Notes: generated by a model from the letters alone, not told the origin. A stretch of 64,000 nt of DNA from Photobacterium phosphoreum (GCF_002954725.1 NZ_MSCQ01000001.1:334059-398058), one strand, 5' to 3'. Counted from the stretch's first letter, positions 1 through 9,386 are shown. A program made the numbers and translations.

Positions 1-324
1 ACGCCACAACGGTTCTTTTTTGATTGTCTAGCCAGTTGTGTTAATGCTGAAAAAGACCCTGAACTGCGTGAATTTTGGGGCTGGTGGTTGGTAATGACAG
101 CCACAGAAACGGGCTATGAATATGAATATGATTTTGGTCGTTTTAACGCAGCAGGTGAGTGGGCTAATGGTAAGTTACCCGCTAAACATCGTGATGCGGT
201 ATTAAAAACCTTGGTTGATTTCTACCCTAAACTGACCCCCTTTATTGTGGATGAGTGTGAGTTAACATTAGTACCAGCAGCAACCTTAACGCAAACACCA
301 CTTGCTGAATTATTAGCGAAATAA
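1..324 (+). CDS. crl: Sigma factor-binding protein Crl (5' end missing)
   Basis: The reading frame is open from the first base of the window and ends at TAA 322-324, so the N-terminus lies outside. The visible part contains the Crl-family core FFFDCLA, followed by REFWGWW and a tail of acidic and hydrophobic residues. Crl binds the stationary-phase sigma factor RpoS and helps it assemble with core RNA polymerase. An internal ATG at 88 is not the start, because the conserved FFFDCLA and FWGWW motifs lie upstream of it. Position next to proBA on the same strand is usual for Vibrionaceae and enterics. The family assignment is by recognition of these motifs. Confidence 0.88.
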   Translation, partial: TPQRFFFDCLASCVNAEKDPELREFWGWWLVMTATETGYEYEYDFGRFNAAGEWANGKLPAKHRDAVLKTLVDFYPKLTPFIVDECELTLVPAATLTQTPLAELLAK

Positions 325-572
325 AACAATTTTTGCCTAAAAATAGATGTCATTACCACTAGCGACATTGGATTGTGATTTTATTGAATTACAATAAATA
401 AGTCGTAATATTGTCGCTATGTGGTGGTGTGATTATTAATTTTGAGTGTTTATGCCTCAACAACCCGCTAAAGCCCATTAATATTGATTTTGTCATTGTT
501 TTTTTCTTGTGCTTTCCGGTAGGGATTGATACAACAAAGGACATTTATTATTTCAATCTATTGTTTGATCCC

Positions 573-1727
573 ATGGCTGATTCAAAAAAATCTAATGCTC
601 AAAAGCAAGACGTTGCCGCTGGTGCAGCAACCCATACAATTGTTGTCAAACTAGGTACTAGCGTGCTAACAGGTGGCACACTAAAACTTGATCGTGCTCA
701 TATGGTTGAGTTAGTGCGTCAATGCGCTATGTTACGTAGTCAAGGGCATAAAATTATTATTGTTACTTCTGGCGCAATTGCTGCTGGTCGTGAGCATTTA
801 GGTTACCCCGAACTACCCAAAACCATGGCGAGTAAGCAACTACTTGCTGCTGTTGGACAAGGACGCTTAATTCAAGAGTGGGAAACCTTGTTTGGCATTT
901 ATGGGATCAACATTGGTCAAATGCTATTAACCCGCGCTGATTTAAACGATCGTGAGCGTTATTTAAACGCGCGCGATATGTTAGTGGCATTATTAGATAA
1001 TGGTATTGTTCCGGTTGTAAATGAAAACGATGCCGTAGCAACCACAGAAATTAAAGTCGGTGATAATGATAATCTATCTGCACTCGTGGGTATTTTAGGC
1101 GGTGCTGACAAACTATTATTAATGACTGATCAAGCTGGCTTATTTACAGCAGATCCACGTAGTAACCCTGATGCTGAATTGATCCATGAAGTGCATACCA
1201 TTGATGATAAATTACGTAAATTAGCTGGCGGTACCGTTGGCGGTTTAGGTACGGGTGGTATGGCAACCAAGCTACAGGCCGCTGAAGTGGCTTGTCGTGC
1301 TGGCATTGAAGTGATTATCGCAGCTGGACGTCGAGTTGATGTGATTGTTGATCTTGCGGCAGGTAAAGCAGTGGGTACACGTTTTCTACCATTAGAATCA
1401 CCGCTTGAAGGTCGTAAACAATGGATCCTTGCCGGTCCTCCGCCAGCAGGCGATATTGTGATTGATAATGGTGCAGCTATTGCGGTACAACAAAAAGGCA
1501 GTAGCTTACTTGCTAAGGGTATCACACAGGTTAAAGGCACATTTGAACGTGGCGAAGTTGTGCGAATCTTTGATGACAAAAATGTATTACTAGCACGTGG
1601 TATTAGCCGTTATTCAAGTGATGATATGATTAAAATTTCGGGTAAGCATAGTCATGATATTCATCATATTTTAGGTTATGAATATGGTCATGCCGCGATT
1701 CACCGTGATGATATGGTTGTTATTTAA
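573..1727 (+). CDS. proB: Glutamate 5-kinase ProB
   Basis: Catalyses ATP-dependent phosphorylation of glutamate, the first step of proline synthesis in the cytoplasm. The 384-residue product has an amino-acid-kinase domain ([10 protein letters not shown] near the N-terminus, the VTSGAIAAG loop, NENDAV and the GTGGMATK segment) and a C-terminal PUA-like domain (from about residue 280), as in full-length ProB. An open frame extends upstream to 411, but that leader is hydrophobic and unlike ProB. The start at ATG 573 was chosen because the product then has the normal length, with a slightly long polar N-terminus. proA follows after 61 bases, so the two form a proBA operon. Product and mechanism are established for the family. 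Confidence 0.95.
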   Translation: MADSKKSNAQKQDVAAGAATHTIVVKLGTSVLTGGTLKLDRAHMVELVRQCAMLRSQGHKIIIVTSGAIAAGREHLGYPELPKTMASKQLLAAVGQGRLIQEWETLFGIYGINIGQMLLTRADLNDRERYLNARDMLVALLDNGIVPVVNENDAVATTEIKVGDNDNLSALVGILGGADKLLLMTDQAGLFTADPRSNPDAELIHEVHTIDDKLRKLAGGTVGGLGTGGMATKLQAAEVACRAGIEVIIAAGRRVDVIVDLAAGKAVGTRFLPLESPLEGRKQWILAGPPPAGDIVIDNGAAIAVQQKGSSLLAKGITQVKGTFERGEVVRIFDDKNVLLARGISRYSSDDMIKISGKHSHDIHHILGYEYGHAAIHRDDMVVI

Positions 1728-1788
1728 TAGCTGTGGTAAGTCACATCGTTAACTCATCAGTCGATTCGAATTTAAGTAAGGAATTATT

Positions 1789-3045
1789 GTGAATCTTGAA
1801 ATAATGGGACAAGCGGCGCAGCAGGCTGCGTTTGAATTAGCTACCACAGCAACGGCAGTAAAAAATACTGCATTGGCGATTATTGCGGATGAATTAGAAG
1901 CGAATCAAGCGACGATTCTTGCGGCAAATAAACAAGACATTGATGCGGCTATTGCAAGTGGTATGTCAGATGCGTTAATTGATCGTTTATTACTCAATGA
2001 TGATCGCATCAGTGCGATTGCCAATGATGTCCGTAATGTGATTAATTTAAATGATCCCGTTGGTGCTGAACTCGATAGCCGTGTACTTGAAAATGGCATG
2101 CGTTTAAGTCGTCGTCGAGTGCCATTAGGTGTTGTTGGTGTGATTTATGAAGCGCGTCCTAATGTAACCATTGATATTGCAGCACTCTGTCTTAAAACAG
2201 GTAACGCGAGTATTTTACGTGGTGGTCGTGAGACTTTCCATTCCAATATGGCATTAGTTAAAGTGATTCAAGCGGCATTGGCTAAAGCGGGTTTACCTGC
2301 GGCATCAGTGCAATATATTGAACAACCTGATCGTGAATACGTATCGCAGTTATTAAAGTTAGATCAATACGTTGATATGATTATCCCTCGTGGTGGCGCT
2401 GGCTTACATAAGATGTGTAAAGAAAATAGCACTATTCCAGTGATCATTGGTGGCTTTGGTATTAGCCATATGTATGTTGATGACAGTGCGGATTTATCAC
2501 GCTCGTTAGATGTGGTTGAAAACGCGAAAGTGCAACGTCCTTCTGCATGTAATTCATTGGATACATTGCTGGTTAACGAGCAAATTGCTGCGACATTCTT
2601 ATCACGTTTAGTTGAATGTATGAATAAAGCTCAAGTGACATTAGTGGCTGATGATGCTGCGTTTAATTTACTTGAAGGTAAAGCAAGCCTGTTACGTAAA
2701 GCGGAAGCGGGTGATTTTGATACCGAATGGCTAAGTTATACGTTAGGCGTGAAAGTGGTTGCGAACGTCGATGAAGCTATTTTCCATATGCGTAAACATA
2801 ATGCTAGCCATTCAGATTCGATCTTAACCAATAATTTGCAAGCAGCAGAGCGGTTTGTGAATGCAGCAGGCTCAGCAGCGGTATACGTTAACGCATCAAC
2901 TCGTTTTACTGATGGTGCGCAATTTGGTTTAGGTGCAGAAGTGGCGGTTTCAACGCAAAAACTGCATGCTCGCGGCCCTATGGGCTTAGAAGAATTGACC
3001 AGTTATAAGTGGGTCGGTATTGCTGATTACCTAAGCCGCCCGTAA
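1789..3045 (+). CDS. proA: Gamma-glutamyl phosphate reductase ProA
   Basis: Reduces gamma-glutamyl phosphate to glutamate semialdehyde with NADPH, the second step of proline synthesis. The 418-residue protein shows an aldehyde-dehydrogenase-like fold signature: [10 protein letters not shown], the RGG loop, and the nucleophile region [11 protein letters not shown] with its cysteine, then [13 protein letters not shown] near the end. GTG 1789 is preferred as start because AAGGAA lies about six bases upstream. The next in-frame ATG at 1804 is less well placed. It is the last gene of the proBA operon and is followed by a strong hairpin terminator at 3072. Confidence 0.95.
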   Translation: MNLEIMGQAAQQAAFELATTATAVKNTALAIIADELEANQATILAANKQDIDAAIASGMSDALIDRLLLNDDRISAIANDVRNVINLNDPVGAELDSRVLENGMRLSRRRVPLGVVGVIYEARPNVTIDIAALCLKTGNASILRGGRETFHSNMALVKVIQAALAKAGLPAASVQYIEQPDREYVSQLLKLDQYVDMIIPRGGAGLHKMCKENSTIPVIIGGFGISHMYVDDSADLSRSLDVVENAKVQRPSACNSLDTLLVNEQIAATFLSRLVECMNKAQVTLVADDAAFNLLEGKASLLRKAEAGDFDTEWLSYTLGVKVVANVDEAIFHMRKHNASHSDSILTNNLQAAERFVNAAGSAAVYVNASTRFTDGAQFGLGAEVAVSTQKLHARGPMGLEELTSYKWVGIADYLSRP

Positions 3046-3071
3046 CGAATACCAGAAGCGAATAAATATCA

Positions 3072-3107
3072 AAAAAGCTGCCGATAAAATGGCAGCTTTT
3101 TTATTGT
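3072..3107. terminator. Bidirectional rho-independent terminator between proA and the NUDIX gene
   Basis: An inverted repeat AAAAAGCTGCC / GGCAGCTTTTT with an eight-base loop has an A-run on the left and a T-run on the right. It can therefore end transcription from proA (plus) and from the convergent NUDIX gene (minus). Confidence 0.9.
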
Positions 3108-3139
3108 TTTTTGATTGGCGTAGATTAACGTTTAATCAC

Positions 3140-3682
3140 TTAGATCACTTGTTTAAGTTTTGCAAGCCCATACGCGGCAATCGTAACGCAGTCTTTTAAT
3201 TCGCCATTGATGATCATTGCTTCAAAGTCGGCAATAGCAAAAGATTGGCTGATCAAATCTTCTTCTTCAACATCTCGGTGTTGCTCAGGCGCAGTATGTA
3301 ATTGGGTTGCTAAATAGATATGGCAGGTTTGGTTTAAAAAACCATAAGCAATAAATTGGTTACCTAAATAGGTCATTTCATCTGCGACTAATCCCGTTTC
3401 TTCTTGCAATTCGCCTTTGGCAAGATCAAGGTGATCGGCATCAGGATTTGCCTCCCAAGCACCTTGTGGAATTTCCCAGCATCGTTGTTGAATGCTATAG
3501 CGAAATTGTTGTACCAAATGAATATAGCCATTATCAATGGCTAAAATAGCGGCACAATCAGGTTTTTCTACTACCCCATAAATACCTTCGGCACCACTTT
3601 GACGCTGGATTTTATCTTCGCGTACTGTCATCCATTTATTTTGATACACAATACGACTGTCTAGTGTTTTGATATCAGTCAT
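3140..3682 (-). CDS. NUDIX hydrolase (ADP-ribose pyrophosphatase-like)
   Basis: A 180-residue cytoplasmic hydrolase of nucleoside diphosphates linked to other groups. The exact substrate is not visible; ADP-ribose or a nucleotide sugar is likely. The NUDIX box is present in the variant form found in the 'WEIPQGxWE' subfamily: IPQGAWE, then AKGELQEETGL, with the metal-binding glutamates of ELxEE. The spacing between the first Gly/Glu and the ELxEE part is a little longer than in the textbook box. The ATG overlaps the end of the upstream small membrane protein gene by eight bases, suggesting translational coupling. Family confident; substrate unknown. Confidence 0.85.
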   Translation of the reverse strand: MTDIKTLDSRIVYQNKWMTVREDKIQRQSGAEGIYGVVEKPDCAAILAIDNGYIHLVQQFRYSIQQRCWEIPQGAWEANPDADHLDLAKGELQEETGLVADEMTYLGNQFIAYGFLNQTCHIYLATQLHTAPEQHRDVEEEDLISQSFAIADFEAMIINGELKDCVTIAAYGLAKLKQVI

Positions 3683-3887
3683 TTTTATCCTGCGAGTTAT
3701 TTTTATCTAACGTATGGTTATTGTCAGCGCTTTTTGATGGTAGAGACTCATCACGTGGTGGCTGTTGCTGGCGTCTTTTTTTGAGTCCGGTACGCATGTA
3801 AGCGGTATATTTTAACGCTAATATATTACTGGCAACCACTGCAACTATAATTACACAGATAACCCAAGGGTTAAAAAGCCATTCCAT
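3675..3887 (-). CDS. Small one-helix membrane protein, DUF2897-like
   Basis: About 70 residues. A hydrophobic N-terminal segment (VICVIIVAVVASNILALKY) is followed by a basic stretch (GLKKRR) and a polar, Asn/Asp/Ser-rich tail, which suggests one membrane span with a cytoplasmic tail. ATG 3887 is preferred over GTG 3893, because GAGG sits five bases before the ATG and overlaps the GTG. The end of the gene overlaps the start of the NUDIX gene. The resemblance to the small gammaproteobacterial DUF2897 family is from memory of that family and is moderate. No function is known. Confidence 0.65.
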   Translation of the reverse strand: MEWLFNPWVICVIIVAVVASNILALKYTAYMRTGLKKRRQQQPPRDESLPSKSADNNHTLDKNNSQDKND

Positions 3888-4047
3888 ATTCACCTCACAA
3901 CAATAATCATTATCTCAACACACTGGATGCAATAAGTGTGATTGATTATGAGCCTAAACCATAATAATAGAGTATCAATAATATGCGTTAGCTGCGATGA
4001 GTTAGTCATCACAACAATGCATAATTATCTACCAACTATCGCATTAT

Positions 4048-4078
4048 TAGCTGTTCAATAGGGTTACTTGAACAGCTA
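4048..4078. repeat. Perfect 11-bp inverted repeat downstream of dapE
   Basis: TAGCTGTTCAA and TTGAACAGCTA flank a nine-base loop. The hairpin lies 28 bases beyond the dapE stop but has no T-run on either side. It could be a processing or stability hairpin, a weak terminator, or an operator. Confidence 0.6.
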
Positions 4079-4105
4079 TTCTGTGGATAAAAAATGCGAG
4101 CGTGA

Positions 4106-5236
4106 TTATAAGATATTACTCAGAATACGCTGATACATGTCAGTCAGTTTTTCAAGATCAGTGACTTTCACGCATTCATTCACTTTGTGGATCGTCGCAT
4201 TGACCGGTCCTAGTTCAACCACTTGTGCGCCTGTGCGTGCGATAAAACGCCCATCAGACGTACCGCCAGTCGTGAGTAATTGTGGTGGTGTATGGTTTAT
4301 CTCAGTGATCGCAGCCACGACTGCATCAACTAACGTACCACTGCCTGTTAAAAACGGATGACCGCTTAAAGTCCATGTTAAATCATAGTCTAAGCCATGC
4401 GCATCCAGTATCGAATGAACGCGACGTTTAATATCGGCGTCGGTTAATTCTGTGCTAAAACGGAAATTAAACTGCACCTCAAATTGACCGGGAATGACAT
4501 TTGATGCGCCAGTCCCTGCGGCGACATTAGGAATTTGAAAACTCGTCGGTGGAAAGAAGTCATTCCCATTATCCCAATGCGTTGTTGCTAACTCAGCCAG
4601 AGCGGGCAGTGCTTTATGAATTGGATTATTGGCTAAATGTGGGTAGGCAACATGACCTTGAATCCCTTTGACAATCAGATCGCCAGTAATTGAACCACGA
4701 CGACCATTTTTAACAATGTCACCCACAGCATGGGTGCTTGATGGCTCACCGACAATACACATGTCTATTTTTTCATTACGCGCTTCAAGTGTATCAATAA
4801 CGCGAGTGGTACCATTAATGAAAGGACCTTCTTCATCAGAAGTAATTAATAGTGCAATCGAACCGTTATGATTGGGATTTTGTGCGATAAAACGCTCAAT
4901 CGCCACCACCATACACGCCAGTGAACCTTTCATATCAGCAGCCCCTCGTCCATGCAGGTAGCCATCAATAATAGTCGGTTCAAAAGGAGGGGTATGCCAT
5001 TGTTCTACAGGGCCAGAAGGCACAACATCAGTATGGCCTGCAAACACAAATAGTGGTGCTTGTGTACCACGGCGCGCCCATAAATTAGTGGTATCTTCAT
5101 ATACCATTGTTTCAATAACGAACCCTAACGCTTGTAAGCGCTCGATCATTACGGTTTGGCAGCCAGCATCTTCAGGGGTCACTGAAGGGCGGCTCATTAA
5201 GTCTTTTGCTAGTGTAATAACGGGACTGTCAGACAT
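4106..5236 (-). CDS. dapE: Succinyl-diaminopimelate desuccinylase DapE
   Basis: Hydrolyses N-succinyl-LL-diaminopimelate, a late step of lysine and meso-diaminopimelate (cell-wall) synthesis. The 376-residue M20-family metallohydrolase shows [11 protein letters not shown] (zinc histidine), [12 protein letters not shown] (bridging aspartate), TSDEEGP (catalytic and zinc glutamates) and a C-terminal HKVNECV with the last zinc histidine. A mid-protein lid/dimerisation domain lies between about residues 180 and 290. The yffB homologue is only 13 bases upstream on the same strand, as in enterics, so the two are cotranscribed. Confidence 0.96.
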   Translation of the reverse strand: MSDSPVITLAKDLMSRPSVTPEDAGCQTVMIERLQALGFVIETMVYEDTTNLWARRGTQAPLFVFAGHTDVVPSGPVEQWHTPPFEPTIIDGYLHGRGAADMKGSLACMVVAIERFIAQNPNHNGSIALLITSDEEGPFINGTTRVIDTLEARNEKIDMCIVGEPSSTHAVGDIVKNGRRGSITGDLIVKGIQGHVAYPHLANNPIHKALPALAELATTHWDNGNDFFPPTSFQIPNVAAGTGASNVIPGQFEVQFNFRFSTELTDADIKRRVHSILDAHGLDYDLTWTLSGHPFLTGSGTLVDAVVAAITEINHTPPQLLTTGGTSDGRFIARTGAQVVELGPVNATIHKVNECVKVTDLEKLTDMYQRILSNIL

Positions 5237-5249
5237 CCTTGTATCCTTG

Positions 5250-5603
5250 TTATTTAGTAAGAAAAATAGCGTGGTATTGATCAGGCTTAAAACCTAAGGC
5301 GTAATGATCATTGTGTTGCAATAATGGGCGTTTAATCATGGCGGGTTGTTCCAACATTAATTGCAATGCTGTTTCACGGTTTAAGTCGGCTTTTTGTTCT
5401 GTGGTTAATTGGCGGAAAGTGGTGCCACGTTTATTGACCATCGCCTCCCAACCTAATGCTGCTTCAAAGGTTTCAAGTAACGTCAGATTAATACCATCGG
5501 TGCGGTAATCATGAAATTGATACGCAATATTTTCAGTGGCGAACCATTGCTTCATCTTTTTGATGGTGTCGCAATTTTTTATACCGTAAGCAATTGTAGT
5601 CAT
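5250..5603 (-). CDS. yffB: ArsC/Spx-family protein YffB
   Basis: A 117-residue thioredoxin-fold protein of the arsenate-reductase-like family. The N-terminal [15 protein letters not shown] contains the single family cysteine (NCDT). The C-terminal IKRPLL and LGFKPDQY match the family's conserved arginine/proline region. Despite the family name, YffB proteins are not established arsenate reductases; thiol or glutathione-linked chemistry is the usual suggestion. It is the first gene of a two-gene unit with dapE. Identity as YffB is confident from sequence and synteny; its role is unknown. Confidence 0.88.
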   Translation of the reverse strand: MTTIAYGIKNCDTIKKMKQWFATENIAYQFHDYRTDGINLTLLETFEAALGWEAMVNKRGTTFRQLTTEQKADLNRETALQLMLEQPAMIKRPLLQHNDHYALGFKPDQYHAIFLTK

Positions 5604-5708
5604 ATTTAGGCCGGCTTTTTTTATAATAAGTAGTGGTCTTTTATAGCGAGATTATTAGGTTATCGCAACCATTGCCCTTTATTGGTAGTTATTTAGCGTA
5701 AGTAATAA

Positions 5709-5723
5709 TAATGATGATTATCA
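5709..5723. promoter_or_regulatory. Fur-box-like 7-1-7 sequence
   Basis: TAATGAT-G-ATTATCA matches the 7-1-7 Fur model (TGATAAT-n-ATTATCA) at 12 of 14 positions. It sits between the divergent yffB and winged-helix genes. In AT-rich DNA such a match can arise by chance. Confidence 0.25.
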
Positions 5724-5849
5724 TAAAAATGAGGTCAAACTCGCTTTTATACGTATTAATAACGATTAAACCGAATGTCTCGTTGATCAAACGCAACATC
5801 CTTGTTTAAGAACTGGCAATAATAGACACAGTATATTATGGAGGCCCCA

Positions 5850-6131
5850 ATGGAACTGAATCCAGTTTTTGCCCGTAGACTTTATCTGGCGTTACTTGTT
5901 GAACATACAGAACGCCCTAATGTTCCTCGTTTAATTGAGCAAACAGGTTGGCCGCGACGGACAATTCAAGATGTATTAAAAGCCCTACCAGGGTTAGGGA
6001 TTGAATTGACCTTTATTCAAGATGGACGCCGTCATAATGATGGCTATTATAAATTAAGTGATTGGGGACCTTTTGATCTGCAATGGGTCGAGTCACGAGA
6101 GCAGGATTTAATGGCTTCTTTAGCGTTGTAA
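5850..6131 (+). CDS. Small winged-helix DNA-binding protein
   Basis: A 93-residue protein with a predicted helix-turn-helix: RPNVPRLIEQTGWPRRTIQD reads as helix-turn-recognition helix, followed by a beta-wing-like segment (ELTFIQDGRRHNDGYYKLSDWG). It is probably a small transcriptional regulator. The start at ATG 5850 is set by GGAGG at 5840-5844 with ideal spacing; an in-frame ATG at 5838 overlaps that ribosome binding site. It is monocistronic with a terminator downstream. The same protein is familiar from other Vibrionaceae as a conserved gene of unknown target. Divergent from yffB-dapE. Confidence 0.8.
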   Translation: MELNPVFARRLYLALLVEHTERPNVPRLIEQTGWPRRTIQDVLKALPGLGIELTFIQDGRRHNDGYYKLSDWGPFDLQWVESREQDLMASLAL

Positions 6132-6163
6132 GCCAGCGCAATGGCAGCGCAAGAGTAATACTG

Positions 6164-6213
6164 ACCGCAGTGTGTTTTTAACTAGAAATAGATCGGTCGC
6201 ACTGCGGTTTTTT
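6164..6213 (+). terminator. Rho-independent terminator of the winged-helix gene
   Basis: ACCGCAGTG (6164-6172) pairs with CACTGCGGT (6200-6208) across a 27-base loop, followed by a T-run. It lies between convergent genes; only the plus direction has the T-run. Confidence 0.75.
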
Positions 6214-6247
6214 ATGGCGTTAGTCATCGACTATTAGTAACGTCATA

Positions 6248-6874
6248 TTAATAACCTAACGTTTGTAAATAAAGTACCGTTGCTGCAGTGCGTGATTTTA
6301 CTTGTAGCTTACGCAATAAACTTTTCATATGCACTTTGACCGTTGATTCTGAAATAAATAATGATTCAGCAATAACTCTATTACTGTAACCTTTAGCAAC
6401 TTCTTGTAATATCTGCTTTTCTCTGTCTGTCAGGCTCGAAAAAATCGTATCATTCGTACCGTTATTACTTAAAAAATCCGTTACTACATCACTGTATGCT
6501 TTACCGCCAGTTAAGGCATTTTTTAATAATGCCACGAGTTCATCAGGCTCTGTATCTTTAAGTAAATAGCCATCAGCCCCTGCATCAATAAGCGTTTTAA
6601 TATCGGCATGATTATCTGAAACTGTCAGAATAACAATACAAGCATCAATGGCTTCATTACGTAGCATTATTAGAGTGTCTAAACCTGACATTCCCTTCAT
6701 GTTGAGATCTAATAAAATTAGGTCTACGGGTTTTTTGTGAGCAAGTGCAATCGCTTCATTACCATTACTTGCTTCACTAACCACATCAAATGCAGTATCA
6801 AAACTCAGTAACTGGCCAATGCCTCTGCGCATTAAAGGATGATCGTCAACGATCATTACTTTCCAAGGTGTCAT
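6248..6874 (-). CDS. narP: Nitrate/nitrite response regulator NarP
   Basis: A 208-residue LuxR/NarL-type response regulator. The receiver domain (residues 1-120) has the acidic pair in MIVDDHP, the phospho-acceptor aspartate in LILLDLNM, and KD in LLKDTEPDE. The C-terminal LuxR-type helix-turn-helix runs from LTDREKQILQ to TVKVHMKSLLRKL. The start at ATG 6874 has AAGGAT upstream and lies just after the narQ stop. A longer frame from 6922 would overlap narQ and add residues foreign to the family. It controls nitrate-responsive genes, very likely the adjacent nap operon, where a matching binding site is present. Confidence 0.94.
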   Translation of the reverse strand: MTPWKVMIVDDHPLMRRGIGQLLSFDTAFDVVSEASNGNEAIALAHKKPVDLILLDLNMKGMSGLDTLIMLRNEAIDACIVILTVSDNHADIKTLIDAGADGYLLKDTEPDELVALLKNALTGGKAYSDVVTDFLSNNGTNDTIFSSLTDREKQILQEVAKGYSNRVIAESLFISESTVKVHMKSLLRKLQVKSRTAATVLYLQTLGY

Positions 6875-6878
6875 CTTT

Positions 6879-8573
6879 TTATCCTTCTGATAATGCGAAT
6901 TGCAACTTAACTTGGCAGCCAAGGCCGATTTGAGAATGAATGATTAATTCCCCTTTTAAGCGAGAGGCTCGTTCTTGCATAATATTTAAGCCATAGTGAT
7001 TGAGTTTTGAATTTGAAGGATCAAACCCAATTCCATCATCAGCAATTTCAACATTAATGACGTTTTGTTGTTGGTGACAAGCTATTTTAATGTGGCTGGC
7101 ATCGGCATGCTTGATGGCATTTAATACCGCTTCACGAATAATTTGTAGTAAATGGACTTGATTATGGGCAATCAATGCCATTGAGGGTAATTGGTTATCA
7201 ACCTGAAATTGCGCCGAGGTTTGATCTTGTAATGACGTCAATAATTGATTGAGTGCCTCACTAAAATTAGCCTCTTTAATGGTTAATCTAAATGTGCTTA
7301 ATAATTCTCGTAATTGGGTATAAGCATTAGAGAGTTCTTCATCAATGACTTGTACTGTTTGTTGCTGGTTATCATTGGTATTGGTATTGAGTTGCCGTTT
7401 TAATATCGTTAATTGGATTTTTAAATACGATAATGATTGTGCCAGAGAATCATGCAGTTCTCGAGCAATAGTGGCACGCTCTTCCATTAACAGTAATTGT
7501 TCGGTTTGTTTTTGGGTGCGATTGTAATAAATACCGCGACTTAAAATATTGGCGATATTTTCGATCAAAGCCAGATCAGGGCAGGGTAATTGGTATTGCC
7601 ACCATAACTGACCCATCATTTCGCCATCAATCAGTAATGGCTGCTGATGCCAAGCTGTTGACTGGTACTCACCCACGGTGATTTTTGTGGTGGTGTCATT
7701 GGATTCTTCAATAATCAGTTTGGCTGCCGTTAAACCATCAATGGCAATTAATGTTTCTAGCATATGCTGAAAATGTTGATGTGTTAAACGACTAACGGAT
7801 AACTGTTGTGAGCAATTGTAGAGTACTTTTAGTGATTCATTCGCATGGCGTAGCCGATGGGTTTTTTCACTAACACTCTGTTCTAGATCTGAATAAAAGT
7901 TATCTAGATCCACCGCCATTTGCGTAAATGTACGCGCAAGAATACCGAGCTCATTGTCACTTTTATTATTAATCGTTAAGGCAAACTGATGCTGTTTAAT
8001 CTGTTTACATCCCGCCATTAATTGATTGAGCGGCACCACTATTTTTCGCTGTGTGAACTGAATCGTAAATAACACCACCATTAAAATCAGCAATAACCCC
8101 ACCGCACTAATTAATGCCAATAGATACAATTTATTTTCGGATGATTGTTGTAATTCAAACACAAACTGATCAATCCGCTCAACAAACGGCGCGACTTGAG
8201 TTAAATATCCATTTTTATCCATTTGATCTAACTGTGAGCGCACCGCCTGCCAAGTAAGAAGTAATTCAGTGTAATGATCCTGTATTTTCTGCGGCACATA
8301 CCAATGATGCAATGCTTGCATGGTGGGTGATGTTAAGGATTGTTCAAACTCAAGAGTATGAAGGTTAAGTCGCGGTGATTGGGTTTCAATATCAAATGCT
8401 AATCGATAACTTTGCATTCTTAACGAGCCCGCAGTATTGATGGCGGCAGCATCGTTAAGGCTCGAAACTAACATGCATAACGCTAAGCTACTCGTGGCAG
8501 AAACTAAAAATAGAATGGCCACCATTGAACGACCAATTGTAGTGGTAACCGAATTGACTTTTTGTTGTTGCAT
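6879..8573 (-). CDS. narQ: Nitrate/nitrite sensor histidine kinase NarQ
   Basis: A 564-residue membrane sensor that phosphorylates NarP in response to nitrate or nitrite. Order of parts: an N-terminal membrane helix (about 15-37); a periplasmic sensor with the P-box AAAINTAGSLRMQSYRLA typical of NarX/NarQ; a second membrane helix (about 148-172); HAMP; a coiled coil and a GAF-like central module; then HisKA_3 dimerisation (EERATIARELHDSLAQSL, the phospho-histidine in ELHD); and the HATPase domain (REAVLNAIKHA, DDGIGFD). narP follows after four bases. The pair is transcribed away from napFDABC. Function is established for the family. Confidence 0.94.
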   Translation of the reverse strand: MQQQKVNSVTTTIGRSMVAILFLVSATSSLALCMLVSSLNDAAAINTAGSLRMQSYRLAFDIETQSPRLNLHTLEFEQSLTSPTMQALHHWYVPQKIQDHYTELLLTWQAVRSQLDQMDKNGYLTQVAPFVERIDQFVFELQQSSENKLYLLALISAVGLLLILMVVLFTIQFTQRKIVVPLNQLMAGCKQIKQHQFALTINNKSDNELGILARTFTQMAVDLDNFYSDLEQSVSEKTHRLRHANESLKVLYNCSQQLSVSRLTHQHFQHMLETLIAIDGLTAAKLIIEESNDTTTKITVGEYQSTAWHQQPLLIDGEMMGQLWWQYQLPCPDLALIENIANILSRGIYYNRTQKQTEQLLLMEERATIARELHDSLAQSLSYLKIQLTILKRQLNTNTNDNQQQTVQVIDEELSNAYTQLRELLSTFRLTIKEANFSEALNQLLTSLQDQTSAQFQVDNQLPSMALIAHNQVHLLQIIREAVLNAIKHADASHIKIACHQQQNVINVEIADDGIGFDPSNSKLNHYGLNIMQERASRLKGELIIHSQIGLGCQVKLQFALSEG

Positions 8574-8723
8574 TGTGGATTAGCGACCTGTGTATGTGAA
8601 AAATTATTAATAGAATGGAGTGGCGGTGATTATTTTTTAGTGTCATTTCTATCATATTAATTTTTCAATGGTGAATTAAGCGATTTTTTTTAGCAAATAT
8701 TAGCCATTACTGCGTATGTTTTA

Positions 8724-8737
8724 TTGATCCTGATCAA
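8724..8737. promoter_or_regulatory. FNR-binding site upstream of napF
   Basis: TTGAT-CCTG-ATCAA is a perfect match to the FNR consensus TTGAT-N4-ATCAA. It lies about 143 bases before the napF start in the narQ-nap divergent region. It would give oxygen control of nap, and possibly of narQP. Confidence 0.85.
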
Positions 8738-8751
8738 TGTATGAAGGCAAT

Positions 8752-8767
8752 TACCCCTTTGTGGGTA
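8752..8767. promoter_or_regulatory. NarP-type 7-2-7 heptamer palindrome
   Basis: TACCCCT-TT-GTGGGTA fits the NarP/NarL inverted heptamer pair (TACYYMT-N2-AKRRGTA) at all but one position. Its centre is 29 bases downstream of the FNR site centre, the same order (FNR then NarP) as at the E. coli napF promoter. An AT-rich stretch at 8783-8796 could hold the -10 region. Binding is inferred. Confidence 0.8.
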
Positions 8768-8879
8768 TGTTCGCAGTTATGACGATATTTAAAAATAACG
8801 TAAAAGAACATTAATAGAAAGTGAATGGTGTGAGAGCGATGATTTGTCACTATTTACTGTACGCATGAAGGAGAGGGCT

Positions 8880-9362
8880 GTGATTAATCGTTCGCGTCGA
8901 AGTTTATTTACTCGTCAACAGCCATCCCAACAGCAACGTTTACCTTGGATAAAGAATGACAACACTTTTACTGATCATTGTCAGCGTTGCAATGCTTGTG
9001 TTGATGCTTGCCAAACTAACGTCATCGTTAAAGGCGATGGTGGCTTCCCTGTGGTGGACTTTAATCATGGTGAAGGAGAGTGCAGCTTTTGTTATCAATG
9101 CGCAGAAGTGTGCCCTGAACCTTTATTTGAACCACAGTACCAATTGCCATGGACACATATAGCGACCATTAATTCATCGTGTATTGCACTGAATAATATT
9201 GAATGCCGCAGTTGCGGTGACCAATGTGAAATTCAAGCCATCACTTTTGCATTGCAAGTGGGGAAGGTTGCACAACCGATAATCAATACGGTTGATTGCA
9301 GTGGTTGTGGTGCTTGCATAAGTGGCTGTCCGGTGGCTGCAATTGAAATGATAACGCCTTAA
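8880..9362 (+). CDS. napF: NapF ferredoxin-type protein
   Basis: A 160-residue cytoplasmic iron-sulfur protein involved in assembly or iron-sulfur loading of NapA. It carries clusters of cysteines in 4Fe-4S patterns: CQRCNACVDAC, CSFCYQCAEVCP, CRSCGDQC and CSGCGACISGCP. The N-terminus RSRRSLFTR is typical of NapF. GTG 8880 is preferred over TTG 8844 and ATG 8865, since AAGGAGAGG (from about 8868) precedes it at good spacing and the product then has normal length. First gene of napFDABC; it follows the FNR and NarP sites. Confidence 0.92.
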   Translation: MINRSRRSLFTRQQPSQQQRLPWIKNDNTFTDHCQRCNACVDACQTNVIVKGDGGFPVVDFNHGEGECSFCYQCAEVCPEPLFEPQYQLPWTHIATINSSCIALNNIECRSCGDQCEIQAITFALQVGKVAQPIINTVDCSGCGACISGCPVAAIEMITP

Positions 9363-9386
9363 ATTTAAACATTATAGAGAGTAAAC

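Noticed and set aside
411-572. N-terminal extension of ProB
   Set aside because: Hydrophobic, Cys-rich leader unlike any ProB; no ribosome site at 411. ATG 573 gives normal length.
1130-1579. 149-codon antisense frame in proB
   Set aside because: Shadow of the codon pattern of proB; low-complexity Ser/Pro/Ala-rich product with no start signal.
3140-3682. NUDIX box apparently missing the conserved Arg (AKGELQEE)
   Set aside because: This form is normal in the 'IPQGxWE ... GELxEETG' subfamily; the catalytic glutamates are kept.
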